Below are positions 11,201-21,116 of a DNA stretch of 25,000 nucleotides, piece after piece. The stretch lies in NCBI GenBank assembly GCA_018398765.1, contig JAHBMJ010004359.1, positions 43,050 to 68,049 of the forward strand. The letters run 5' to 3'. A model generated the notes under the pieces. The model was not told the DNA's origin and made no database searches. It was given only the letters and a program-made list of their open reading frames with translations. Position 1 is the first letter of the stretch, and every line of letters begins with the position of its first letter. The position numbers and the translations under genes are program-made. Source of the DNA: Chromera velia (Eukaryota; Sar; Chromeraceae).

Positions 11201-12199
11201 TCTTTCTTTCTTTCTTTCTTTCCTTTCTATTTTTGTTTGTTTCTTTCTGTCATTCTTTCCTTTCTTCTGTCATTCGTTCGTTCGTTCTGTCTTTCCTTTC
11301 TTTCTTCCTTCCCTCCTTTTTCCCCTCCCTCCCTCCCTCCCTCCCTTTTTGCTTGCCTTCCCCGCTAATCCCTAGTGGATTCGATCTATCGTGCCGAATT
11401 TCTGTTGTTATTTTGTGGCACCGTCTTGCTTGCGTGTGAACTGACGGACAGATGAATTGGCCTCTCAGTCTCTTCAAGCACACACCCATGCAACTTTCTC
11501 CGTGTACATTTCTTTCTTGCACAGCTCTTTGTCTGTGTGTCTGTCTGTCTGGTTTGTTTCCTTTGATTTGACAAGGTCGTGCATCATCTCCTTGTTTCCC
11601 TCCATACGTGCGTGCAGGTTGCCGAAATTCGGAAGCGAAAGATCAGGAGGCAAAACGAGGAGGCCGTCAGAGCGATCATGGAGGAGGTGGAGGGCATGAA
11701 ACCTGTGCCTCACCTCCCTCCTGGGCTCTTTGTGTCTCCCAAACTCTCCGCCTCCCCCTCACCCTCCCCATCCTGCCCTTCCTTCCCGACCCTGCCCTCT
11801 TCAAGCACCATGTGCAGCAGCAGTGCGAATGTGTTGATAGACACCAACGAAGCCGTACGAGAAGTAGAGCTCGACTTGAGCATTATCGAGAGCGCGCCAT
11901 CCGTAGGGCTCAACCAGTCTGTCAGTGGGGTGGCTGAGACAGAGGGAGAGGCTGGGGGAGGTTGTCGCCCCAGCTCGAACGCGGTGTTCTTGGGAGGTCA
12001 GCAAGAGGAGAAGAGGAAGGAGGGCGAAGTAGCCAGAGAGGGGGAGACAGGAGAAGATGGTACTAGCACCCCCCCCTTTTCCCCTGAGAGTGCTCGGAGA
12101 GTCGGGGAGAGTCTGGCAAGGGCGAAGGAGCGTCTGGAGGAAATATTTCAGTCCGCACCCACAGAGCTCTTCATGTACAGACCCACACTGACGGGCTGA
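6372..12199 (+). CDS. Leucine-rich, RNI-like repeat protein, six exons (1093 aa)
   Basis: Six exons join at GT-AG sites: 6372-6863, 7322-7957, 8424-9089, 9409-9927, 10648-11034 and 11618-12199 (stop TGA). Every exon is a multiple of three, so every intron is phase 0. The protein has recurring segments of the form LxxLxL followed by an amphipathic helix, for example LKSLSLSG, LPSLSLFSLRDC, LHLDLHGD, LRRVEIGRLPSL and LTTLQLW...LTSISLVAC. These resemble ribonuclease-inhibitor-type leucine-rich repeats, though the units are irregular. A run of seven alanines (residues 333-339) comes from (GCA)7 at 7826-7846. The last exon starts with a basic, probably coiled-coil stretch (about 901-930), then a Ser/Pro-rich linker and an acidic tail. 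No signal peptide or membrane segment is evident. A scaffold or binding role is an inference from repeat type only. The ATG at 6372 follows an A-rich context, but an extra upstream exon cannot be excluded. Confidence 0.75.
8177..8240. repeat. (GAGT)n and (GA)n array in leucine-rich gene intron 2
   Basis: GAGT units pass into a GA tract in the 466-base intron between 7957 and 8424. The plus-strand open frame starting at 8193 runs through this repeat and is coding only from 8424. Confidence 0.9.
9996..10260. repeat. TGCC/TGTC repeats in leucine-rich gene intron 4
   Basis: Arrays of CTGCCTGC and CTGTCTGT occur at 10008-10045, 10098-10136 and 10193-10220 within the 720-base intron 9928-10647. 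The intron starts GTCAGTCAGTCA and ends CCCTGCCTGCAG. Confidence 0.9.
11163..11355. repeat. TTTC/CCTT pyrimidine tract in leucine-rich gene intron 5
   Basis: Tandem TTTC, CATTCGTT and CCTC units lie in the intron 11035-11617. Three overlapping Phe/Ser/Leu-rich open frames here are translations of the repeat. Confidence 0.95.
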
Positions 12200-14739
12200 T
12201 TTAATTAATTCAGAGACGATTTAATTCTTCTTTCTTGTGCTCTCTCCCCTCCTGCTCTTCATCTTATCCTCTTCCATGTCCTTAATTTCGGATGTTGGCT
12301 GTATGGACTGCTTCTGTTCAGTTTGTCTGTATGGGCACGGGCAAGAGGGGCATCGCGAGATCTGAGCACGCATGAATTCATTCGATTATGTGTCTCCAAA
12401 GAGAGTGAAACAGGCCGGGCGACACGTGTGTGACCCAAATCATGTACCTCGAAGGATGGGCAGAGAGGCAGACGGAGAAGGAGACACACCGACAGACACA
12501 TGGAAAGCAAATAAATATTTTAAGATTAAGCCCCCCCCCACCTGTCGGTGTTGACACTGCAGAGGAACAAGGGGCCATTGGATCTGCGAGAGGTGGTGGG
12601 ATACACAAAGAGAAAGGAGAGAGAATGGCCATGAGAAAGAAAGCAAAATGGTTTTTCCTTCTCTCGTTTGCCCCTTTTTCCCTTCCCACGGGTAACTAAT
12701 TCGGTTGAATTAATTCATTCATTCAAGCATTGATTCATTCATTCAAGCACTTTAATGCTTCACATCTGCGTGTGTTCGTGTGGAAGTAAAGCGGTTTACT
12801 TTCAGTTCAGGAAAAACAGACAGCAGGGTGCCCACCAGAAGGCCTCCTTGCTTTCCCTCCGTGTGAGGCTTTTTTAAAATCTGATTCAATCAATCCATTG
12901 GACCGTCGGATGGAAATTAACTGAAAGGTTTTAATTGTCCCCATGGTGACATGGATGGTGAGTCCATCCGATCCTTTCTGCCTGCCTGAACGTGTGACGG
13001 TATCGGTTGAGTGGCTTGGGGGGGGGCGGTTGGGTGAATTTTGCCTGATAAGTTTTGGAACGAGGGGATTCGTTCGAGCTGCATGTGGATGGACTAGAGA
13101 CAGTGGGAAATATAACAATAAGGGAGGTGCATGTATGGCCCTTTTATCATGCGTGCAGACGCGAAAAAAAGACAGACAGACAGACAGACAGACAGGAAGA
13201 ACGAGCCGTCGGCTTCGTAATTGCTGCAGCTGATCGATGCTACGGAAGGAAGGAAGGAAAGAAGGAAGGAAGGAAGGAGGATGGATCGATTCTTTTCGCT
13301 GGCTTCCTCGATCCCTTCCTGCATGCATGCCTTTTGTTCTTTGTGTCCGCTTGCTTGCTTGGTTCTTGCTAGTCAGTGACGGTTTCGTCCAGTCTCTTCG
13401 TCCATCAGTTTCCTGCCTGCAAGTTCGTTTCTGTTGCATGCCTTCCTGTCTTCTTTTCTCTCATCGTGCATCTACAAGTGCAAGTTGGTTTGTCTCTCTC
13501 TCTCCCTCTCTCTCTCTCTGTGTGTGTGCGTGTGTGTGTGTGTGTGTCCGTGCACAAAACCTGCATAGTCGGTGGGTCTGTGTGTGTTTTGGAAAAGGGT
13601 CCTCCCTTCCTGCATGTGTGTGGTGGTGGGATTTGAAATCGGAGTACATAGCTGTCTCCCTGCTTGCCTGGGTGGTTTCCTCTTCGTTGGAATGCATGAT
13701 AGCTGTCGTGTCAGAGAGACTTCAAACGGTTGGTTGGCCTGCTTTGTCTGTTTGAATCAATTTGCATCTTCTCCCCTTCATGGCTCGTTCAGAAGAGGGG
13801 CGGCCAGATGACTCTGAAAGGGGTTGAGGAGGTGGAGGAGAAACCACGGATCGATCGAAGAATTGATCCATCCATCGAAGGTCATGAAAGCAACTCGATC
13901 GATCGATGGACGCTTATTTTATTTATTGCTGCTGAAAAAAAGAGGCCGGCTGACAGACATATCGCCACGCACATTGAGCCCAAGAGCAGTACGGTGGTGT
14001 TCCTTTACCCGCTTCAGCTCAGCTTTTGAGGGCCCGCACATACGTACGCAGTGATACTTCCACTCCTCCCTCGGAATGGGGGCGTTCCTGTTTCTTCCTG
14101 CCTGCTGCTTGCCTGCCTTGCTGCACAACTGAATTAAGAATCCCTTTTTTGAGGAGACGGTGGGGAGAGGGGGGCGGGAAAACACAATTGCTGATGCATT
14201 CGCCTGAAGTCTTCCTTCTCCCTCGCTCTCTCTTTCTGTTTTGTCTCCCTTATCTGAAACAGCTTTCCTTCAAGAAGTTCTCCGCTTGCCTCTTCCTTTC
14301 TCTCCCTCTGTGCCGACGTCTTTGAAATTGTATCTGTGATGGGAGGGAGGGAGAGAGAGAGAGAGAGAGCTGGCTGGCTAGAGCGAGACAGATAGAAATG
14401 CAGTCAGAGCAGAAAAAGATTTAAGAATCGATTGCCGGATCTACTACATCCATGTCCCCTTAATTGTTCACTTGCATGCTATTCGCTCCTTCATTATTCT
14501 TCCTCGTACAGCTGATGGGCATAGCCGCTGTACGCTTCTCTCAGCCTTTTTTTCCACAATGATTGTATGTGTACGCAGTGCACTGAGGCTCACTCTGTAA
14601 CAACAGGTGCGAGGGAGGTCAGAGGGGAGAAAGCCCAAAGCGGCATTCTCCTCTCTGCAGAGCCCCCTTTACTGTTTCGCTGGTCAGGGCAGGTATGTTG
14701 TCCTCTGACGAGTTTCCTACTATTCCTAGCTAGCGAGCT
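12200..14739. other. Intergenic region with simple repeats, no convincing gene
   Basis: This lies downstream of the leucine-rich gene. It contains an AATAAA at 12510-12515, ATTC repeats (12709-12760), CAGA (13168-13195), GGAA (13236-13280), CT then GT (13495-13550) and GA (14338-14370). Plus-strand open frames near 12943-13372 and 13237-14054 are mostly repeat-driven. A short patch at 13057-13170 (FELHVDGLETVGNITIREVHV) looks protein-like but has no clear splice sites or start. Confidence 0.6.
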
Positions 14740-15400
14740 TCAACAGACCATGTATGAATAGAAGCAACGAATTGCACTTAAGTTGCTGTTTGCATAGCCG
14801 TGCACTAGGCTAGGCACTAGGCTGTGCAGTTGCTCACATCATTTTAAAACCACGTACTGTCAATAAATATGTTACACATGTCATATTTTTTCTTAACATA
14901 GCATCTAGCATATAGCTAAGCATAACATTAGGCTGTCATTAGTTTAAAAACCAAGTTAGGATATATCATAACACTACAATTAATGCTGGCCGTCGCATGT
15001 AAAACTAGATATAAAAAAAAACAGGATCGATCATGGTTAGGATCATGTAGGATCATGCAAACATGTTATGGAACATATGAATCAATCAATCAATCAATAT
15101 ATCAAATTCTAGATCAATTTATTTTTTTTAAATTTTAATTAGCAGAAAAAAAAAAAGATTATACTTCGTGGCCTAGCGCAGAACAAATCAATCAATCAAT
15201 CATTACAATGAAATTGAATCAATTACCGTAAGATCATCATTTTTAACTGTGAAATTAACCTCGTAAAATATCTTTTTATCTTACTTTTTGCGCAAAACTT
15301 GATTTCTATATATTTGTATTTAATTTTTGACCATTTTTGATCTTTTTTAAAAAAACAAAACTAGCTATAGCGGAGCGACTGAACGTGCAAATGTCACGTG
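14740..15400. other. AT-rich island
   Basis: About 660 bases are clearly richer in A and T than anything else in the window. They contain ATCA tandem units (15078-15099 and 15186-15204), poly-A and poly-T runs, and a direct repeat GCACTAGGCT (14802-14811 and 14814-14823). No open frame of note is present. It may be a foreign insert or transposon remnant, but no terminal repeats were found. Confidence 0.75.
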
Positions 15401-15412
15401 GGCAGCCTGGGG

Positions 15413-15800
15413 TTAATGTATAGTTCTTGCTAGTGCTGCACGGCAGGCATCAGTGCGTGGATCTCTCCATACATTAAAAAGAAGGGGGTCTCCCTTCCAC
15501 AATCCCCCCACGCCTGCGCACTCGTGCCCGATGGTGCGAGCAAGCAGCCATTCTTCAGGGCACTTCCATCGACACGCATGCAGAACGCCCTGAAGCATTG
15601 CAGTCGGACGAGACCCTGTGTGTTTTCCCATGTGAAAAATCGACACGGCGGTCCGGTGGCAGACGAGGCCAACGGCAGGGACCGAGAACAGCGTTTTCAT
15701 CCCCATACCGTACTGAAAGTCAGAAGGGCTCAGAGAGGTGTCGAACGCGTGACCCAGTCCAGCGCTGTCTCGTGCGCACCTGCGAGTGGAAAAAACGTGA
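15413..15800. other. Open patch of unknown coding status
   Basis: Next to the AT-rich island, this GC-richer stretch is open in one minus-strand frame (15991-15413, ending ACRAALARTIH) and in plus-strand frames (for example 15524-15811). The minus frame extends left through a GAAT microsatellite, so its first part is repeat translation. I recognise no family. It may be an exon, a pseudogene fragment or part of a mobile element. Confidence 0.3.
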
Positions 15801-15842
15801 TGAATGAATGAATGAATGAATGAATGAATGAATGAATGAATC
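15799..15842. repeat. (GAAT)n microsatellite
   Basis: This is a pure tandem run of TGAA units ending at GAATCG, intergenic. Confidence 0.95.
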
Positions 15843-16135
15843 GAAACATGAGTGAATGGTTGACTGAAGTCAATGAAACCATAAGCGGAATCGAGAGAAG
15901 GGTAGGGGAAGAAAGAGGAAGACGGAGCATCGCGTAATCGATTCGCCGTCCTCCTTTCTGTCTGACACAAACCGTGCAGGCATGAAGCCAAGTGAGTGAG
16001 TCAGTGGAGACAAGTCCCACGGATGAGATGGAGTCAGAGCCACCACACAAAAGTCTGGCGGTGGGTGGAAAAAAACAAAAGCACGCCCCGAAGAGTGAGT
16101 CTTGCTGGAGGTTGGATTGTTCGTCCAGCAAAGGA

Positions 16136-16147
16136 CGCACACACACA

Positions 16148-16208
<61 letters not shown>
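16136..16208. repeat. (CA)n microsatellite
   Basis: A dinucleotide run with a few G or A interruptions lies about 80 bases past the stop codon of the unrecognised minus-strand gene. Reverse-strand frames rich in Cys-Val are translations of it. Confidence 0.97.
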
Positions 16209-16287
16209 GAAAAAAAAACGGGAATGAAGGGAAGGAGTTTCACTCGATCAACTCATCAACTCACTAGCTGTCCAATTGAACGACGAC

Positions 16288-17549
16288 TTACCATGGGATC
16301 GTATGCATTGGACCAGGGACCAAGGTTCTGATTCTCCTTTCAATTTCCAATTCCGTTTCTCCCATTTCTTTGCTCTTCGCCTCTTCCTCTCGAATGGCAG
16401 AGGCGGCAGTCGAAAGGTCAACTCCCGAGAGGAGCTGTAACCATTCGTTCTTACATCGATTCAATCTACCCAGCATATCTTGCATTTGCAACGTTGAGGC
16501 ATTCGGCACATCCCCTACTTCCTCCGATGTGCCCCGATCAAGCAGAAGTATCCACGCGATGGCAGCTCGGACATCTGCCCGGAGCACACCGAATGGAGGC
16601 CACGGGACCATCTCTTGCAATTTCCCCTGAACAGACGACCACACAAACTCGCCACCACCTTCCCCTAATCTCCGGGCAGTCACGGGGAACACACGAGATA
16701 ATTCTCGAAAAGAGAGGTCTAACCTAAAGGTGGGAGAACAAAACAAGTCATGCTCAACATCCATCAGAACAGCCTCGTATGCCTTCGGAAGTGTTTCCCA
16801 CCATTCATCAAATTTACGCTTTGCCTCAAAGGCCGTAAGCGGGCGGCGACGCGCCTGAATTCGATGCAGCCACCGAGCGAGACGTCCCTTCGGATGACAC
16901 AAAAGATGACGCAGTAGCTCGGCAGGCTCTTCAACAAAATCGATCGCATACACACAACTGCCAAAACCGGGAACATCACTGTTTACAATCGCATTCTCCC
17001 TTTGTTGCAACCACGTTCTTTCTTCTGGAGAAATCTGTGTCTCTATTGCCTGAAGCCTCTTTGCGACAAGAGACCCCAAAGGATCTTGATCTTCCTCCCC
17101 CTGTTTCACAGGTTTCCCCCACGAAACCGGATTTCTTGAAGGATACATCGGTGAAGCGTAGACCGACGGAGGTGCACCCATCGACCCCCAACGCAAGACC
17201 CCGTAAGGAGCCGCTGGAGATGCCCCAAAGTGCACAGGACCGGCCACCCCTGCCTCGCCAAATCCGTGGACGAACATCCACGCAGCCTGTTTTCGCAGAT
17301 GATCAAACCCCCAAACCTTATCCTGCGGCACGAAGTCCGGAGGTTTCCTCTCCCCTCCTTCTTCGGGAGTGATGCAACCCTCGATATTGCAGAGCGCCTC
17401 ATATACCTGCGAACAGATGTTGCAAGGCGTCTTTGTTCGAGCGATTTGTATTGAGACAGGAAAGGCATTCAGGCCTCTACTACGGTGTGGCTGCGGACAT
17501 ACACTTCCTTCCTCATTGCAGCTTTCGCGCCTCCTTCACAGACTTCCAT
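16288..17549 (-). CDS. Unrecognised protein, probably two exons (about 394 aa)
   Basis: A long open frame on the minus strand runs to a TAA at 16288-16290. From the acceptor at 17406 it encodes 372 residues, starting VYEALCNIEGC. I propose a short first exon, 17549-17484 (22 codons from ATG), joined in phase 0 through a 77-base intron (17483-17407). The same frame also reads through this intron without a stop but then meets a TGA with no ATG, so an upstream non-ATG exon is the alternative. The protein is soluble-looking and Trp-rich. It has a basic segment (ARWLHRIQARRRPL) followed by FDEWWETLPKAYEAV, a short hydrophobic stretch (AAIAWILLLD) and a charged C-terminal helix (REEEAKSKEMGETELEIERR). 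Four cysteines lie near the N-terminus or in the first half. I do not recognise the family. It lies downstream of and on the same strand as the glycosyltransferase-like gene, with 271 bases between them. Confidence 0.65.
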
Positions 17550-17820
17550 GATCGATTTTCCCAACACAAGTTCAATCTTTCATTCTGGTCTTGAAAACCC
17601 GTTCGCCTAAGCAGAGGGAGCGAGAGAAGGAAGTTTCAGTTGGGAACAAAAAAAGCGCCAAGACAAATTGACACACCCAGACAAATGACAAGCAACGCAG
17701 ACGGAACAAAGAGGAAAGAAGAGAAACAAGTGCAGGATTGAACACACAGGCCTAAAACAAAATGGATCGGAACGACATAATCCCTCAGCGACAGTGCTGG
17801 CTTACAAGTACACAAGCTGG

Positions 17821-20351
17821 TCACAGCCGGAAGACACGCGCGGACAGACAGATGGAACACCTTTCTCTTCTCTCTCCCTTCATTAGCCGGATTTTTGCAG
17901 TTGAACACATGCATGCCTGCTCAATCACACACACAGACGAAGAGGCAAAACAAAGACAAAAGGACAAACATACAAAGAGACCACGACAAAAAGATAGAAA
18001 CATACAAAGGGATAAACGGAAACAGAAACAATCAAACCGGCTGACGGGTTTGATGATCTCTGCCGTTGAAGGAGCCGCTGCCCAGAACCTCTCCTTGGCT
18101 TCCAGAAAATCTGGAATTGTTTCTTCCACCTTCTCCCCGTCCCCTCCGACGGCGGGCCCTTTTTCCTTTTCCCCTTCCCCCCCCTTCTCCGCCCTCCGTT
18201 TCTGCCCTTCATGCTGTACAGGTTCACAACCCCCCTGGGAAATCATCAATTCCCGAAGCGAAGGGTCAGCTTGGGCCTGCACTCAAACACTCACTCACTT
18301 ACTCACTCACCCACTCGACTACCTTACCCTCTCAGACAGGCGAAAAACTGCTCTGGTTCTATCTGCATTTCTCTTATGGTCTTTTTCAGAGAACAGACAG
18401 TATGTGCTTTTTAAAAGTTCTGGAGAAACGAACAGACGGAAGCAAAAGAAGACATGCAGATAGGGAGGCAGGAATAAGACGCTGGCGTGGAGAAGGAAGG
18501 AAAACCTCACAGGAAGTGGACACCAAAAAGGTGAGAGAAAGCGTCGCGTCCGAGGTGAAAGCCGTTCAAGAGAGAATGAACACAAGATAAGGCGAGGGAA
18601 AAAACAGAAAGAAAGAAAGAAAGAAAGCGAGAGTCTGATCGAATTGGGAGGAGCGCGGGTGAACAAACAAAGACATGATCAGAGGGGAGGAGAGGACGAG
18701 GACACCTTCAACCCTCCAGCATCCGCGTCGACAGAAGCTGTACAGCAAGCTCATATGATGCAAAAAAGAAAAATCCATACCTTTTGGAAAGCTCGGAGAA
18801 ACCATAAAGGCCGAAAGACCGAACAGCCAACCAACCAAACTAAGAAAGGAGAAAGCAGACAAGTGAACACAGACATTTGGAAACTCGACCGACCTTCGAA
18901 CATCTGTGCAGCAGATGTTTGTATCGTACGAAAGGCTCCGGAACATTTTCTGCCATTTTTTCCAAAACGAACACGACAACGACTTGCAACACAGCCCACC
19001 GCATGCAAGCCTGCTCTGCCCAGGGGGAGATAGTGGCCTCATCGTCACACCGACACTCGGTCCACAATTTCATCAGAAGTCGTGTCCAACGGGAGGCGCG
19101 GCTGGACCGCAACGTGAAGAAGTTGTTGTTGTAGTGCCACGTTTCTGCATCATTCACTCAATGCATCCATTCTAATCAGTCTCCAGTAAGTTGACGGATT
19201 TCACTAGGGGGGAAAAGAAGGAAAGAAATGACAGGGGGAGGAAAAAAGGGAAAGGAAGGAGAAGGAAACGAAGAATGCAAGGGAGGAACGGAAAGAGAGA
19301 GATATATGAAAAGAGTGCAAATGGCCACACTTGTAGTCAGGAAGGAAATTCCTCTGATTGATGGACGGACGGACCGATAGAGAGAACACAACAGAACCAT
19401 GCATACACGTGGAAGGAAGGAAGGAATCCTGGGCCCGGATACATGCATATCTATTCATGCAGTCTTGGGAGGGACCCTCTGTCTGTCTGTCATCAGAGAT
19501 GCCAAGCATTATTGACTCATGCATACAAAAAGAAAAAAGAAAAGAAACGGAACCCCCACTCTGGGAGGAACTCAGCAATCATTCAGCATCATAGAAATGC
19601 TGGGGGGTATCCGAAAGGTCCGTCGAAATATCATCCACCCCCCAGCCGTCCAAAGTAGACTGCAGTACTCACCCATTTTATCGTTCCTTATGACTGCAAT
19701 GTGGATGTCAGTATTGCCAGTCCAAGGACAAGCCATCTTGCCAGGAGGAGACGGCACTTCAGGAGGAGACGCCGGGAACAGCTGCTCGACTGAGGAGACC
19801 AGGGAAGGATCTCCCAAGTAGGACGGCACCGTGTCCAGATCCGCCCACACAACAACATCCCCAGAGTCCATCGCCGCTTGCACAGTGAAGGGTTTACTCC
19901 ATTGTTCTCTGAAAGACATCTTCTCATTGACGCACGCACTCTTCGGGGGATAAAATATGGAAAACCCAATCCCCACACCAGGAGACGAATCAACCATCCG
20001 AAGTTTGTACTGGAAGTCCAAGAGTCCGCCTTGGCACTCCCAAGAGAGGCTGTAGAGAGCGTCTGGACCTGACAGTTGAGTGAAGGTCAGATGATCCACA
20101 GAATCATTTTCTCCGTCGGCAATGGGTTTGCTCACGGATCCTGAAACGACGACGATGTGTTGGTTCCAAGGAAAGTTTGGTCGAGAAGCGGTGTCGAGGA
20201 TCTCTGTCGGTTCGCGTGGTGGAATTTGGGTTTTTTCTAGTGATTTCTGGAAGTCAAAGAAGGAGATGAAGTAGTGGAGTGTGAGGAACCCGACCGTCCC
20301 ACCGAAAATCAGGAAGACCTTCCGTCCTTGGATCATATACCGAAGTGACAT
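17821..20351 (-). CDS. Type II membrane protein with DxD motif, probable glycosyltransferase (about 418 aa)
   Basis: Proposed exons are 20351-19673, 19144-18894, 18276-18046 and 17916-17821 (stop TGA). A short cytoplasmic N-terminus precedes one hydrophobic anchor (about residues 11-32), then a lumenal domain, as in Golgi transferases. WSKPFTVQAAMDSGDVVVWADLDTVPS contains the metal/nucleotide-sugar motif D171-L-D173. Downstream, GNTDIHIAVIRND and SPWAEQACMRW recall the Asn...IRN and W-x-EQ segments of GT-A fold transferases of the GT34 type. The family assignment is inference. Exon 1 ends ATG-G before a strong GTGAGT donor, and the AAACG acceptor at 19144 restores the frame. An alternative acceptor at 19203 would end the protein after ten codons. 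An extra 32-base exon (18737-18706), with exon 2 extended to 18890, also fits. The last exon was chosen for its pyrimidine-rich GAGCAG acceptor; an alternative at 17816 would add only LVYL. The C-terminal exons are low-complexity and less certain than exons 1-2. Confidence 0.6.
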
Positions 20352-21116
20352 TTGGGAATCCGTTCCGAGAGTTTCAATTATGTCAAGAAGAAAGTAATTT
20401 GGACAAATTCAGAACGCCGAGCCTTCAGATACAAGGAAGCTACTGCATGACGCTCGCAGTGATGATCCGTCCGTTTCAGTGCTGTCGAATCCTGCCAGAA
20501 CGAATGTGAGCCTCACGCGGCCCCGCAGGGAGAGTAACGATAATTGACAAAATGTTGTATGATTCCTTCATGTTCATTCTAGGTGAAACTCTTACATCAC
20601 GGAAAATCTCATGCAGTTTTACTCCGACTACTCATCTCACGTGTTCTGAATATTTCTGAACAGGGATTGCATCGTATCATATCGAAATTGATATACACGT
20701 CGGAGACTCCCAAACAACACTGAGCCGGGACCAGCAATGGTCCAGCATCGTGACAAAACACAAAGTTTGTGTACTAGCTTCCACCAATACGCCTCGTACA
20801 TACGCAGTATATTAATAACGAATCCGAAATACCTCGCGGAGCGCGCAATGCGCGCGCCCCCTCTTGAACATACTCTTAATTGAGGATCGAGTCACGGCCG
20901 GGTCGCGTTTCTCACCGTTGTAAACTCTGCAATATCTCTGCAGATTACAGATCGAACTTATGCTGCCACTTGCGTGCCTGCTCTTTTGCTACCTCTAGCT
21001 GTTGCGCTTCGAGCTCGAGCCATCGCCATACCTGTCTGAACCTCGTGTATATGAGATTTTGACCTCGGCCGAGTTTGATACCTCACTCAACTCGTCTTCC
21101 TCTTTCGAGATTAAGG
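20352..21116. promoter_or_regulatory. Shared upstream region of divergent glycosyltransferase-like and kinase genes
   Basis: These 765 bases lie between two divergent ATG codons and hold no convincing gene. A perfect short palindrome, GCGCGCA-A-TGCGCGC, lies at 20841-20855. An AT-rich stretch with TATATTAATA lies near 20807-20817. A TTG-initiated open frame at 20880-21062 has a zinc-finger-like spacing of Cys but no ATG and no splice link. Regulatory function is inferred from position only. Confidence 0.45.

Noticed and set aside
15730-16243. Cys-Val repeat proteins on the minus strand
   Set aside because: They are direct translations of the (CA)n microsatellite at 16136-16208.
17762-18590. 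Overlapping plus-strand frames of 233 and 174 codons
   Set aside because: They lie opposite the 3' exons and introns of the minus-strand gene and are rich in low-complexity Ser/Pro and Arg/Lys.
18894-19157. A separate small gene starting just after the glycosyltransferase-like gene
   Set aside because: The first codon of that frame is GTG directly after a stop, and an AG at 19146-19145 joins it in phase to exon 1 of the upstream gene, giving continuous transferase-like sequence.
20880-21062. Zinc-finger-like small frame with CKLC...HLRAC
   Set aside because: It has no ATG, lacks the proper Cys-Cys-His-His spacing and ends before the kinase start with no usable splice link.
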